IMG/VR virus record: IMGVR_UViG_3300028364_000072
Span: 1 to 38,413 of that record
Origin: a virus
DNA: 38,413 bases
Direction: 5' to 3' (one strand)
Shown here: piece after piece, positions 29,621 to 37,444 of the stretch
Layout of the letters: each line of letters opens with the position of its first letter
Numbering within the stretch: position 1 is the stretch's first letter
Notes under the pieces: generated by a model
The model's database searches: none
Seen by the model: only the letters and a program-made list of their open reading frames with translations
What the model was told of the DNA's origin: nothing
Position numbers and translations under genes: made by a program

Positions 29621-31159
29621 TTATTTAACTGCGTCAATCCGAGCCTGTGCAATTTTACAGTACTCTGGGTCTAATTCTATTCCTATAAAGTCAAAGCCCT
29701 CTAGTACACAAGCCTTACCTGTTGAACCTGATCCCATGAAAGGGTCTAGTACAGTTCCACCTACTGGTGTTACAAGGCGTACAAGGTATTGCATGAGTGC
29801 TGTTGGTTTAACTGTTGGGTGGTTGTTGGCATTTATTGTTTTTGGTCTTCCGTCTGATTCAAACACATCGAATGAACTTGCTTCTCTTTTTTCTTGACTA
29901 GCCCATGTTTGTTTCTCCTCAAACTCATCCAACCCCTCATTCCTATCTTTCTTTGAAGCCTTGGCACAATAGAAATACCTAGCTGCACTACCTCCTAAAT
30001 CATTATAGCCACCTCTTTCAGAGACTGTTTCCTCTGCTTTATTGTCTGCTCGTGGAATTGGTTTACCTTTCCCTCCTGATTTACTTGGTGCTGTATCAGG
30101 AAACAACCCCACCACCTCATCACTTCCGTCATGTATGAAGTTTGCAGGGAATCTGCCAGTTTGCTTTGGTCTTTCAAATTCCTTTCTTTTACTTTCATAA
30201 AGCCTAACACATTCTCCCACTATTGAGTCAAATAGTATTCTATCTCCATCATTAATTTCAGGTAACTTGCACCAATTATATACTTCAGGTGATTCAAGAT
30301 TTTCTTTTAACTCTGACCAAACATAATCCTCATCATCTAACCATTTTTTAATTAAATCTTTATGTTCGTTTTTGTACCAGTATTTCTCTCCATGATAATC
30401 AACCTCTGACATATCAACGTCAGGTGCTGAACCCGCACTAGAATTTGATGTACATTTCCCTTGTGGTGTTGCACTAGCTTTATCTGCTTCTCCTTGATAT
30501 TCCACCCTACACCCATCAATATTTATCCCACCTGTTCCCCACTCTATTACATTCTTAGCAATAGTCTTTTCAGATAAAGGTTTTCTTGCTACTACAATAG
30601 GTTCATGTGCAGGCTTTAGTGCTGTACCCCAGCCTTCGTATGGTGATGAGCCTTTGGTATCAATTACAATATTTGTACCACTTCCTGCATCTGAATTTCC
30701 TCTTCCTGACTTTCTTGATGCCATTGCAGAACCAGTAATTCTTTCTCCAACAATATCCCTCTCATTCCCCTGCAACTTATCAACTGACTTTCCTATGTTA
30801 TGCGACTTAGGAAATCCTGAACCATAAACCCACATAATCTGGTCACGAATCTCAAACCCAGCGTCTTCAACTGCAGAAGCTAATCTGTGATATGTTCTAC
30901 TTCCACCGAAAGCAAGTAAATATCCTCCTGGTTTTAACACTCTTAATACCTGCTCCCAAAGTTCAACATTATATTCTATTCCACTACCATCCCACTCTTT
31001 GCCCATAAATCCTTTTGATGACTTTGGTAAAGCACCATCTGTTCCAAGCCTTTTTACAATACTAACAAGTCCATATGGTGGATCACAAACCACTGCATCA
31101 ATACTATTAGCTGTTGCTCTTTTTAATACTTCTAAACTATCTCCGTTTATTATTTTCAT
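29621..31159 (-). CDS. DNA methyltransferase (N4/N6, DPPY type)
   Basis: 512 residues. Motif IV, VVCDPPYG, is near the N-terminus (26-30), and the AdoMet-binding motif I, LDPFMGSGST, comes at about 472-481, followed by FIGIELDPEYCKIAQ. This order is the beta class of amino-methyltransferases. The 300-residue insert between them is large and holds a target-recognition region (SSPYEGWGTALKPAHEPIVV and others). No restriction partner is adjacent, so it is an orphan enzyme likely protecting phage DNA. ATG 31159 lies eight bases after TATAAT. Confidence 0.88.
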   Translation of the reverse strand: MKIINGDSLEVLKRATANSIDAVVCDPPYGLVSIVKRLGTDGALPKSSKGFMGKEWDGSGIEYNVELWEQVLRVLKPGGYLLAFGGSRTYHRLASAVEDAGFEIRDQIMWVYGSGFPKSHNIGKSVDKLQGNERDIVGERITGSAMASRKSGRGNSDAGSGTNIVIDTKGSSPYEGWGTALKPAHEPIVVARKPLSEKTIAKNVIEWGTGGINIDGCRVEYQGEADKASATPQGKCTSNSSAGSAPDVDMSEVDYHGEKYWYKNEHKDLIKKWLDDEDYVWSELKENLESPEVYNWCKLPEINDGDRILFDSIVGECVRLYESKRKEFERPKQTGRFPANFIHDGSDEVVGLFPDTAPSKSGGKGKPIPRADNKAEETVSERGGYNDLGGSAARYFYCAKASKKDRNEGLDEFEEKQTWASQEKREASSFDVFESDGRPKTINANNHPTVKPTALMQYLVRLVTPVGGTVLDPFMGSGSTGKACVLEGFDFIGIELDPEYCKIAQARIDAVK

Positions 31160-31167
31160 ATACATAG

Positions 31168-31176
31168 ATTATAGCA
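31168..31176 (-). promoter_or_regulatory. extended -10 promoter of the methyltransferase
   Basis: TGCTATAAT on the minus strand, eight bases before ATG 31159; a second in-frame ATG lies two bases after it and is less likely. Confidence 0.68.
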
Positions 31177-31181
31177 AAATA

Positions 31182-31202
31182 AAAAACACTATGCAAGTGC
31201 TT
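31182..31202 (-). terminator. Rho-independent terminator after the HNH gene
   Basis: Minus strand: GCACT-TGCAT-AGTGT, TTTTT. Confidence 0.7.
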
Positions 31203-31608
31203 AATCTCTTGGAAAACCCTGTAGCCTCTCTAACTGTTCTTCGTAATAAACTTTATTAGTCTTTATAGTCTCTTGCTTTTTCCGATACAAGTCTTGAAAC
31301 CATGGCAATCCATTTATCTCTACAATCCTAGATGCCCACAAACTTTCATTCATATGCAACATAAGATGGCAATGATTACATAATGGAATAAGATTATCAA
31401 TCTCGTATCTAAGTCTATTTGAGCTTGCCTTGTGTACATGGTGATGGGCTACCTGAGTGTCATATGTACACTTTTCGTTGCCTAGTGAGCCATTTAGAAG
31501 GCATACAGGGTACATGTACTTTATAATGGGAGATAGTAGTTTATCACATTTAGCTTGTAGCTTTGAGATTTCTGACTTTCCTTTTTTTCTAATAGGCGAA
31601 CGTTTCAT
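31201..31608 (-). CDS. HNH nuclease, NinG/Rap-like
   Basis: 135 residues. YPVCLLN and EKCTYD give Cys ligands, then VAHHHVHKASSNRLRYEIDN and LIPLCNHCHLMLH form the HNH core (AHH, N, and CNHCH). The order and size fit NinG/Rap-type phage recombination nucleases. Operon neighbours (methyltransferase downstream, PD-(D/E)XK, NinB-like upstream) support a recombination role. Leaderless-type start. Confidence 0.78.
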   Translation of the reverse strand: MKRSPIRKKGKSEISKLQAKCDKLLSPIIKYMYPVCLLNGSLGNEKCTYDTQVAHHHVHKASSNRLRYEIDNLIPLCNHCHLMLHMNESLWASRIVEINGLPWFQDLYRKKQETIKTNKVYYEEQLERLQGFPRD

Positions 31609-31614
31609 TCCTTT

Positions 31615-31623
31615 ATTATACCA
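31615..31623 (-). promoter_or_regulatory. extended -10 promoter, predicted leaderless
   Basis: TGGTATAAT, six bases (AAAGGA), ATG at 31608. It lies at the end of the nuclease gene upstream. Confidence 0.78.
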
Positions 31624-32298
31624 CTAAAACATTTCTTCTACAAGTTTTGCTTTCTCTAACTCTTGCTTTCTAATTTCTAATATAGGTTGAACGTCTATGT
31701 CTTCCAGTTCAATCACGTTGTAAACTTTTCCGTCCCAATGATACACAAACCTAGTACACTCTGTACCTACTAGAACCTCGTAAGTCTTAGCTTGCAATCG
31801 AACCTTGTTTAGGTTGTTTACTTTTACCTTATTTAATGGTTTAATAAAGTTACCTTTCTTACCTGGTTTCAGGGTATCGTTAGTCTTTATATCAGCAATA
31901 ATATTTTCCGTAACTGAATAAAGGTCAAGCGTTCCTCCTAGTTCGTACTCATGGTTAAACACTCTATGCTCTGATAACCACTTTATGTGTCCAAATTGTT
32001 TATCAAACTGCCTAACTGCCTTTAGTAAATGAGGTTGTGTTGGCTCTATCTGATACTTTAACCATAGCTCTACTGACTTGTGTATAGAGTTACCATAATC
32101 TATAGCTATATCACGCTTTAAATCCCATTCGTTAAGTATTTCATTCTTATCCCTACCTGATTTCTTAGCTACCATATGTGATACCATGTTTGCATTAAAT
32201 GGTCTTTCATACGTTCCTATCAGTTCAGTTACAGACATGAGCTTTCGGTCATCTATGTAATATTCGTGCTTAACTGCATCAAATCGTGAATTGCTCAT
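31624..32298 (-). CDS. PD-(D/E)XK exonuclease, RecB/Cas4-like
   Basis: 224 residues. Motifs in order: YGNSIHKSVELWLK (motif I helix), ELGGTLDLYS (the Asp), NIIADIKTND (D-x-K) and RLQAKTYEVL (Q-x-x-x-Y). These are the RecB-family nuclease signatures. With ERF and SSB this completes an exonuclease-annealing recombination set. It begins one base after the NinB-like stop (TAATATG). Confidence 0.82.
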   Translation of the reverse strand: MSNSRFDAVKHEYYIDDRKLMSVTELIGTYERPFNANMVSHMVAKKSGRDKNEILNEWDLKRDIAIDYGNSIHKSVELWLKYQIEPTQPHLLKAVRQFDKQFGHIKWLSEHRVFNHEYELGGTLDLYSVTENIIADIKTNDTLKPGKKGNFIKPLNKVKVNNLNKVRLQAKTYEVLVGTECTRFVYHWDGKVYNVIELEDIDVQPILEIRKQELEKAKLVEEMF

Positions 32299-32299
32299 A

Positions 32300-32581
32300 T
32301 TATTCTGGAAGTTCCAACTCTAGCCCATCTTTAGCAAGTTTATTAACCCATAATTCTATGACCATGTCAATATCTTGCGTAGTATACTTAGTAGTTGAAT
32401 CTTTTTTAATTACTTTGGCTGTTAATTGTTTAGTAATCGACTTTACTATCTCTGGTGTTACTTCTATCTCAAATGTTTCAGCTATAAGTTTCTGAACCGT
32501 TATACCTGAATCATTACACTTTTCTGCTATCTGTTTGAATATAGCGTGCATGAGTTTATTTTGAGGATTTGTTCTTTGCAT
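32300..32581 (-). CDS. NinB-like recombination protein
   Basis: 93 residues. QRTNPQNKLMHAIF at the start (RTxxQNxxxH) and DSTTKYTTQDIDMVIELWVN near the end match the NinB family, which aids phage recombination with Orf-like function. Shorter than lambda NinB. Overlaps the upstream gene by 26 bases. Confidence 0.7.
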   Translation of the reverse strand: MQRTNPQNKLMHAIFKQIAEKCNDSGITVQKLIAETFEIEVTPEIVKSITKQLTAKVIKKDSTTKYTTQDIDMVIELWVNKLAKDGLELELPE

Positions 32582-32891
32582 AATACTTTTTTAACTCTTT
32601 CCAATACTCTTTGTATCTCTCTGAGTAACTAAAGTAGTTTTTACTATAGTTTCCAATCATGCGTACAGACCTATCATCTAGCTCTACACCAAGACTAGAT
32701 GTAATATACTCACCATCAGTAAGCTCATCTAACATTTTAATTTCAGCACCCATGTATTCAATAAACTGCTCATAAGTTTCACCATCCTTAACTTCTGATT
32801 GAATTATTAAATCAATATAACTCTTTAATCCATATATTATGGTTTGTAAATCTTCTGGTGTAAATTCTATTGTATGTGTTTTTATTTTCAT
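32556..32891 (-). CDS. hypothetical acidic helical protein
   Basis: 111 residues, starting KIKTHTIEFTPEDLQTIIYG. Helical, acidic, aromatic at the C-terminus (KNYFSYSERYKEYWKELKKY). It opens the recombination operon. The leader contains AGAGGGG, one of the few SD-like sequences here. Confidence 0.62.
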   Translation of the reverse strand: MKIKTHTIEFTPEDLQTIIYGLKSYIDLIIQSEVKDGETYEQFIEYMGAEIKMLDELTDGEYITSSLGVELDDRSVRMIGNYSKNYFSYSERYKEYWKELKKYYAKNKSSK

Positions 32892-32928
32892 ATCAACACC
32901 CCTCTACGTTAATCAAACAGGGGCATTG

Positions 32929-32948
32929 ACACAAAAACAAATTTGTGC
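32929..32948 (-). terminator. possible terminator after the SSB gene
   Basis: Minus strand: CACAAA, TTTGTT, TTTGTG. AU-rich and weak. Confidence 0.4.
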
Positions 32949-32954
32949 TGTAGT

Positions 32955-33332
32955 TTAGAAAGGTATTTGATCAAGTGAGTCTTCCTCTACTGGAATTTCT
33001 TGACTTTGCGTTTCCTCTGCTGTAACTTTTTCTACTTTCCATGCTCGTACATCTGCAAAGAATTTACCTTTCCATTCTGACGTTGCTAGGTTAAATGTAA
33101 CTACTACTTCTGTACCTACTGCGTACATCTTTGCAAAGTCATCAGCGTACTTAACATTTTCTCCATTCTTGAAATATGAGAAGTTTCCTACTTGTGGGTA
33201 TTCGTCTTTATCTTCTGTTACCTGAAACTTTAGAGATGCCCATTCTTTACCTGTTTTTTTTGATGTCCCTTTTTCTACGTCTTCAATGTGAGTAATCTTT
33301 CCTGTAAATGTTAATTCGTTTTTATTTTCCAT
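32955..33332 (-). CDS. ssb: single-stranded DNA-binding protein (OB fold, DUF3127-like)
   Basis: 125 residues. LTFTGKITHIEDVEKGTSKK, GKEWASLKFQVTED, GTEVVVTFNLATSEWKGKFF and ADVRAWKVEKV follow the DUF3127 OB-fold pattern. The C-terminus is acidic and ends EEDSLDQIPF, which copies the IPF tip of bacterial SSB used to recruit partners. The start is leaderless-type (TGATAAAAT plus six bases). Confidence 0.8.
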   Translation of the reverse strand: MENKNELTFTGKITHIEDVEKGTSKKTGKEWASLKFQVTEDKDEYPQVGNFSYFKNGENVKYADDFAKMYAVGTEVVVTFNLATSEWKGKFFADVRAWKVEKVTAEETQSQEIPVEEDSLDQIPF

Positions 33333-33338
33333 GTATAT

Positions 33339-33347
33339 ATTTTATCA
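33339..33347 (-). promoter_or_regulatory. extended -10 promoter of ssb, predicted leaderless
   Basis: TGATAAAAT, six bases (ATATAC), ATG at 33332. Confidence 0.6.
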
Positions 33348-33734
33348 TTAATTAATAAGTTCTGCAAGTTTGTCTAGTCTATCGTTAAACAGAATAGATG
33401 CCTTTTCTTTTTTATAAGCTAAGCTGCCAAACTTATGTTGCTCTTGCTCTGACTCTAACTCTTTTTGCAAGTTAGCCATGGCTCTCCAAGCTATACTTGT
33501 TGATGTTCGTAAACCATCTTCACAAAACTTTTCCCCTTTAGCTAGGTCAATAATATGCCGAGCCAATGCGTCTTTTTCGTCTGTAGACTTTGCCCTATCC
33601 CAATGAACAGGTGTATTAGGGTTATGCTTTTCGTTAGCTTTCCAAGAATGATTTGCTACTGCCATTACAGCATCAGGAAAGTATTTTAAGAAGCCTTCGT
33701 ATACTGGGTATGTTTTTCTTTCTTCGCTAGTCAT
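33348..33734 (-). CDS. dATP/dGTP diphosphohydrolase-like protein
   Basis: 128 residues. ERKTYPVYEGFLKYFPDAVM, HNPNTPVHWDRAKSTDEKDA and LARHIIDL, then SIAWRAMANLQKEL are the signature of the phage family annotated as dATP/dGTP diphosphohydrolase N-terminal domain. The family may clean or bias the nucleotide pool. It follows the ERF gene by one base. Base 1 of the window falls inside the left copy of this gene. Confidence 0.72.
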   Translation of the reverse strand: MTSEERKTYPVYEGFLKYFPDAVMAVANHSWKANEKHNPNTPVHWDRAKSTDEKDALARHIIDLAKGEKFCEDGLRTSTSIAWRAMANLQKELESEQEQHKFGSLAYKKEKASILFNDRLDKLAELIN

Positions 33735-33735
33735 A

Positions 33736-34233
33736 TTATTGTGTTAGTAATTTAGCGTCTGTATCTGATAAGGTATACTTACTTCTAATTTGCTCTACTG
33801 TCCATTTACCACTTTTAACTGCCTCTAGTGCTGTTTCCCATTTATCGCTTGTTGGTGTTAGCTTAGCTTTTTCTCCTCCCCTTTTACCATCATCATCTTC
33901 TGATTCAAGCCCTAGAAATGATTGTAGTGCGTAACGCTTGTTATAGGTTACAACACTTCCTTGTTTCTGTGGATCTGGATTATCTAGGAAAGGAAATACA
34001 TCTTCGATAGATTCTCCTGTTTCTAGTTCCACAATCCTAGTTCTAATCGCTGGCTTTTCTCCAATATGAGTCAATGGTTGCAATAGCAATAACCCATTAG
34101 CTCTGAAAATAGGTTTAATGATTTTCAACATTTGGTTAATATCAAAGAATTTATAATTATATCCTTTAGTATCTTTTATCATAGGTGGTAACTCTGATAT
34201 TGCTTTGTCTAGTTTTATGTATAGTGTTTTCAT
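33736..34233 (-). CDS. erf: ERF-family single-strand annealing protein, copy B
   Basis: 165 residues from ATG 34233 (TAATATG junction). The ELPPMIKDTKGYNYKFFDIN start and the FPFLDNPDPQKQGS and YALQSFLGLESEDDDG segments match copy A; the last 35 residues are the same. Differences concentrate at 45-75. Confidence 0.88.
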   Translation of the reverse strand: MKTLYIKLDKAISELPPMIKDTKGYNYKFFDINQMLKIIKPIFRANGLLLLQPLTHIGEKPAIRTRIVELETGESIEDVFPFLDNPDPQKQGSVVTYNKRYALQSFLGLESEDDDGKRGGEKAKLTPTSDKWETALEAVKSGKWTVEQIRSKYTLSDTDAKLLTQ

Positions 34234-34234
34234 A

Positions 34235-34867
34235 TTATTCAACTGGTTTAAGCTCTTGTAGTCTTTCGTCTAATTCAGACTTTTTATATTTCTTTCCATT
34301 AAATTCTACAGTTTCGATTTCTTCTTCTGGATTATTCTTTAATCTTTTTAAGGCAAGTAATAGATTGTCTTTTAACATGGAAACATTTGCTGACCTTGCT
34401 GACTCTGCTGCTGACTCTGCTTCTAACCAACGCCCGTCTTCAATCTCTGCATATTCTACATTAAGCCTCATCACTGTCTTAATTGCTTCTTCAACTCCAT
34501 ACTCATCTGATTCTAAATTTTGTAATAGATTAGATAATCTAAAAAAGTCTAAATCACAACGTAGCTTATATAATTCATCTTTTGATACACCTATTGGCAT
34601 AGCCCTTAAGAACTCAAGTGGAAATACTTTTGCTTCTTCATTCTGTAGCCCTTCAAATATTTTATCTTCTAAGTGTGCTAACCATTCTGGTATACCTAAC
34701 TCTGTTTCGTATTTACTATGGTCATTACCTTCTATAGTGCATCCAATAGCACAACCCTTTCCATTTTCCCAATATCTTCCTTTAATGATGTTATCTGCTT
34801 GTTGGTGATCCTCAAGTCTTTTAATATATTTATCTTTTATTGATTGTTTTCCGTGAAATGTTTCCAT
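34235..34867 (-). CDS. phage protein with Ala/Ser-Glu heptads, only in module B
   Basis: 210 residues. The start (METFHGKQSIKDKYIKRLED), GKGCAIGCTIEGNDHSKYET, LGIPEWLAHLEDKIFEGL and LEFLRAMPIGV match a widespread phage or prophage family of unknown role whose members carry runs of AESAAWSA-type repeats; here AESAAESARSA is short. It is absent between ERF and the small gene in module A. Ends in a helical charged tail. Confidence 0.72.
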   Translation of the reverse strand: METFHGKQSIKDKYIKRLEDHQQADNIIKGRYWENGKGCAIGCTIEGNDHSKYETELGIPEWLAHLEDKIFEGLQNEEAKVFPLEFLRAMPIGVSKDELYKLRCDLDFFRLSNLLQNLESDEYGVEEAIKTVMRLNVEYAEIEDGRWLEAESAAESARSANVSMLKDNLLLALKRLKNNPEEEIETVEFNGKKYKKSELDERLQELKPVE

Positions 34868-34868
34868 G

Positions 34869-35018
34869 TTAGTTAAAATAAGTGCTAGTGTTCATAATTA
34901 CCTCTGTCATCTCCGTTACTTCCTTTTGTACGTCTACCATTTCGTTAATGATAGAGTCATCAGTATAGACTCTCTCTATTGAGCCATACTGAGGGATTGT
35001 TAGTTTAAGTGTTGCCAT
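34869..35018 (-). CDS. small acidic phage protein, copy B
   Basis: 49 residues from ATG 35018, MATLKLTIPQYGSIERVYTD. Counterpart of 638-793 by position. The inner start is taken because the longer frame overlaps 35020-35181. Confidence 0.62.
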   Translation of the reverse strand: MATLKLTIPQYGSIERVYTDDSIINEMVDVQKEVTEMTEVIMNTSTYFN

Positions 35019-35019
35019 G

Positions 35020-35181
35020 TTAGAAATCAGGATGAGTATTATCATCAATGTAGTTTGATACTTCTTCCTCGTCACCCTCCAATAGAAAATCAATCTCGTC
35101 TAGTAATCTTGTACGACCTGATTCGTACGACTTTTCAAATTTAGTTGTTGTCTTTGCTTTTGCCATTTGATATTCATTCAT
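35020..35181 (-). CDS. small conserved phage protein, copy B
   Basis: 53 residues, MNEYQMAKAKTTTKFEKSYE, ending SNYIDDNTHPDF; same length as its copy A partner at 795. Confidence 0.8.
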   Translation of the reverse strand: MNEYQMAKAKTTTKFEKSYESGRTRLLDEIDFLLEGDEEEVSNYIDDNTHPDF

Positions 35182-35185
35182 GTTA

Positions 35186-35207
35186 TGTGTTTTGATTAAC
35201 GATTAAC
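35186..35207 (-). promoter_or_regulatory. GTTAATC leader box, tandem
   Basis: GTTAATC occurs twice in tandem (35207-35201 and 35200-35194) followed by AAAACACA, five bases before the ATG at 35181. Confidence 0.5.
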
Positions 35208-35244
35208 ATATACAATATACACCCATTAGGATAAATATGCAAGT

Positions 35245-35273
35245 AAAAAAGCACCCCTATAAATAGAAGTGCC
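35245..35273 (-). terminator. Rho-independent terminator after metallophosphoesterase B
   Basis: Minus strand: GCACTTCTA-TTTA-TAGGGGTGC, TTTTTT; nine pairs including two G-U. Confidence 0.87.
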
Positions 35274-35294
35274 ATGTTTTTCAGATTTGTCAAA

Positions 35295-36602
35295 TTATGT
35301 AATCATTACATATAACATCTGATGTCCGTCTTTGTAAACAATACCATTAGCATGTGCATGAGCCGAAGGTCCTTTCATGTATCTTTGTTTTAAGGTACAG
35401 TTAGTTCCTACTGAAATTGCATTAGCAAGTCTTTCTGGCTTATGAGTATGTCCTGACATTTGCTTAAAGTTTTGCCTATCAAATTGAGCAATACTTCCTC
35501 TTGATCCTGATATACCACAATGTCCATGTGAGCCAATATTAATACCAGCTACTCTGAACTCGTCATTTTCTAATAAGAATTTCATATTCTTTGGTAGCTT
35601 TCCAATTGACTCAAGTGCTATTTGTAGAACAGGTTTCTTTTCTTTTAGAATTTCAGGTATTATCTTAGCAATAAACAAAAAGTTTTGTGGATTATACATA
35701 AAGTCTCCTGAATCAATGTATCTTCTTAAAAAAACATCGTGGTTACTTTCAGGAATAATAAACTTTATATTAGGAAATTCTTTTGCCATTCCAATTAAAT
35801 GCTTATATACCATTTTTAATTCTTTATCAAGTGAGTCTTTCTTCATTTGATAATTCTTTAACGACGATATAAAAGATTTAACTTCATGTCTATTAACGCT
35901 TGCTCCATCAAACACATCATGCAACGCACAATATTCTGGTTTCATATCTCTCAACTGATCGAGCGACATAGCATAAGCTTTTTTATCAAGAATACCTAAG
36001 TGCAAATCCCCAAGAACTATTGCTTTTGGTCGAGACTTTTCTACCTTTCCTTTATTGTAAAATTCAGTTAAGTAATTAAAGTTTCCATTCTTTTGGCAAT
36101 CAACTTGTAGTCCGTAGAACACTCTATTATTTACAATCCGCACATAGATAAAACCAAACTCATGTTGCTCTAATGCTTTTTGTCCTAATTGGGTATTCAA
36201 CTTATACGACCCTTCTGTTAATGCTCCCGTAGACATTAATGCTCTTGGGTGGTGTGATAAATTAGACAATGTTGTATATCTAATTTTAGTTGCTGGTAAA
36301 ATGTGAGAACATTCTCGTGGCAGTTTAGAATTTAAACCGTTAAAAGGTCTAACTTTCTGTGCTTGCACTTTCATATCTCTAAGACGTAAATTGCTATTAA
36401 GATTTTTATTATCTACAATAGAAAATCCTGCATCAAAAACTCTAGGGTCTACAATTTCATCATCTTTATATTTACCATTCATTACAAAGGTTAATAATCC
36501 CTCATCTGTTACATCATGAACTTTTTGAAAAGCCTTGATGTTCTTTAATAGGTTTTTATTAACTTTAGCTCCTTTTTGTACTGTTGTTATAATGTATTTC
36601 AT
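35295..36602 (-). CDS. calcineurin-like metallophosphoesterase, copy B
   Basis: 435 residues. LGDLHLG, PESNHDVF, GSHGHCGISG and SGHTHKPE are the metal-binding motifs, with a full D-x-H. About half identical to copy A by eye, with the same domain layout and the same single-gene unit (promoter 36658, terminator 35245). Substrate unknown. Confidence 0.82.
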   Translation of the reverse strand: MKYIITTVQKGAKVNKNLLKNIKAFQKVHDVTDEGLLTFVMNGKYKDDEIVDPRVFDAGFSIVDNKNLNSNLRLRDMKVQAQKVRPFNGLNSKLPRECSHILPATKIRYTTLSNLSHHPRALMSTGALTEGSYKLNTQLGQKALEQHEFGFIYVRIVNNRVFYGLQVDCQKNGNFNYLTEFYNKGKVEKSRPKAIVLGDLHLGILDKKAYAMSLDQLRDMKPEYCALHDVFDGASVNRHEVKSFISSLKNYQMKKDSLDKELKMVYKHLIGMAKEFPNIKFIIPESNHDVFLRRYIDSGDFMYNPQNFLFIAKIIPEILKEKKPVLQIALESIGKLPKNMKFLLENDEFRVAGINIGSHGHCGISGSRGSIAQFDRQNFKQMSGHTHKPERLANAISVGTNCTLKQRYMKGPSAHAHANGIVYKDGHQMLYVMIT

Positions 36603-36627
36603 AATTTATTAATTTAAAGGTTCAATA

Positions 36628-36666
36628 GATTTACGCTTTGTAAATCGTCTTAACCCTATTATACCA
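36628..36666 (-). promoter_or_regulatory. extended -10 promoter with hairpin in the leader
   Basis: TGGTATAAT at 36666-36658, +1 near 36651, and a 7-bp hairpin GATTTAC/GTAAATC (36628-36646) in a 48-base leader. The leader differs from copy A in length and sequence. Confidence 0.6.
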
Positions 36667-36684
36667 TTTTGATATTTGACAAGA

Positions 36685-36789
36685 TTACGCTTTCATGTTA
36701 CAGCTTTCACATCTTACTACTTCCTTTGTGTAGTATCTTGTTAGCCCATTTAGATTCTTGTTGCAGTCGTTAAATCTCTCTATTTTCAT
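36685..36789 (-). CDS. zinc-ribbon micropeptide, copy B
   Basis: 34 residues, MKIERFNDCNKNLNGLTRYY, then RCESCNMKA. Same length and place as the copy A ribbon, but the first knuckle has a single Cys. Confidence 0.6.
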   Translation of the reverse strand: MKIERFNDCNKNLNGLTRYYTKEVVRCESCNMKA

Positions 36790-36790
36790 G

Positions 36791-36937
36791 TTAAAAAGTT
36801 TTTTGGATTACCTCAATCAGTTCATCATCAGGTGTTTCATGTAACTTTCTGAATTTAATAATTGCCTCTTGTTCACTCTTTGCGAGTATCTGTACTTGGT
36901 CGTTTGCAGAGGTACACATGTAGCTGTTTAATGTCAT
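36791..36937 (-). CDS. small conserved phage protein, copy B
   Basis: 48 residues, MTLNSYMCTSANDQVQILAK; almost the same as 3230-3376 except its end. Joined to the next gene as TAACATG. Confidence 0.78.
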   Translation of the reverse strand: MTLNSYMCTSANDQVQILAKSEQEAIIKFRKLHETPDDELIEVIQKTF

Positions 36938-36938
36938 A

Positions 36939-37115
36939 TTAATTATTTACTTCTGTTAAAAATCCAGTATGTAACATAAAAGCTAATTCTTTACCTGCAA
37001 TGTTTTCATTATAATGGTCGAAATTAGCTAAGATTATATTACCCTGTTTATTTGATTCAAAAATATGCCCCTTTTCGTATTTACCAAAACTACGGTTTAA
37101 TTTATATTTATTCAT
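36939..37115 (-). CDS. small hypothetical protein, module B only
   Basis: 58 residues beginning MNKYKLNRSFGKYEKGHIFE. A beta-rich look with FDHYNENIAGKELAF. ATG is six bases after AATAAT in TGTAATAAT. Module A has no equivalent. Confidence 0.62.
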   Translation of the reverse strand: MNKYKLNRSFGKYEKGHIFESNKQGNIILANFDHYNENIAGKELAFMLHTGFLTEVNN

Positions 37116-37121
37116 AAGTCT

Positions 37122-37130
37122 ATTATTACA
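37122..37130 (-). promoter_or_regulatory. extended -10 promoter, predicted leaderless
   Basis: TGTAATAAT, six bases (AGACTT), ATG at 37115. Same promoter as at 3383. Confidence 0.6.
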
Positions 37131-37150
37131 TTTACTGTATTTTATGCAAG

Positions 37151-37175
37151 AAAAAAAGCCTTGACTTAACTAGGC
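37151..37175 (-). terminator. Rho-independent terminator
   Basis: Same GCCT/AGGC hairpin and T-run as at 3413. Confidence 0.75.
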
Positions 37176-37195
37176 TTTTGTGGTGTATTATATAT

Positions 37196-37237
37196 TCATT
37201 CATCTGGGTGCTGACCCATTGGTTTTTCTTGTTTCAT
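37196..37237 (-). CDS. possible 13-residue peptide
   Basis: MKQEKPMGQHPDE, following the 37249 gene's stop after a short AT-rich spacer. Low certainty; it fits the dense packing of this operon. Confidence 0.28.
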   Translation of the reverse strand: MKQEKPMGQHPDE

Positions 37238-37248
37238 ATTATTTATTA

Positions 37249-37443
37249 TTAGTTATTAATTGTTTTTGTTATTCTAAATAAAACTATTGATATTTGCCAT
37301 TTCCAAAAATTTATAAAGATAGACCACTCAGTAAAGTCTGGTAGTTCTTCATAATTAAAATTGATTCCAAAGCCTCTATCTTTTAATCCGCAAAATCTTC
37401 CTAATTTAGTTATTTCAAATCTTTTTCTTTTTGTTGGTTTCAT
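37249..37443 (-). CDS. small basic/aromatic hypothetical protein
   Basis: 64 residues; a basic start (MKPTKRKRFEITKLGRFCGL) and an aromatic hydrophobic strand region (WSIFINFWKWQISIVLFRI). It takes the place that 3450-3614 has in module A. Function unknown. Confidence 0.6.
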   Translation of the reverse strand: MKPTKRKRFEITKLGRFCGLKDRGFGINFNYEELPDFTEWSIFINFWKWQISIVLFRITKTINN

Positions 37444-37444
37444 A

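Noticed and set aside
2369-36666. Covarying leader hairpins before the two phosphoesterase genes
   Set aside because: In copy A the dyad spans the predicted +1 and would not be whole in the RNA, while in copy B it is fully inside the leader. They are not equivalent structures.
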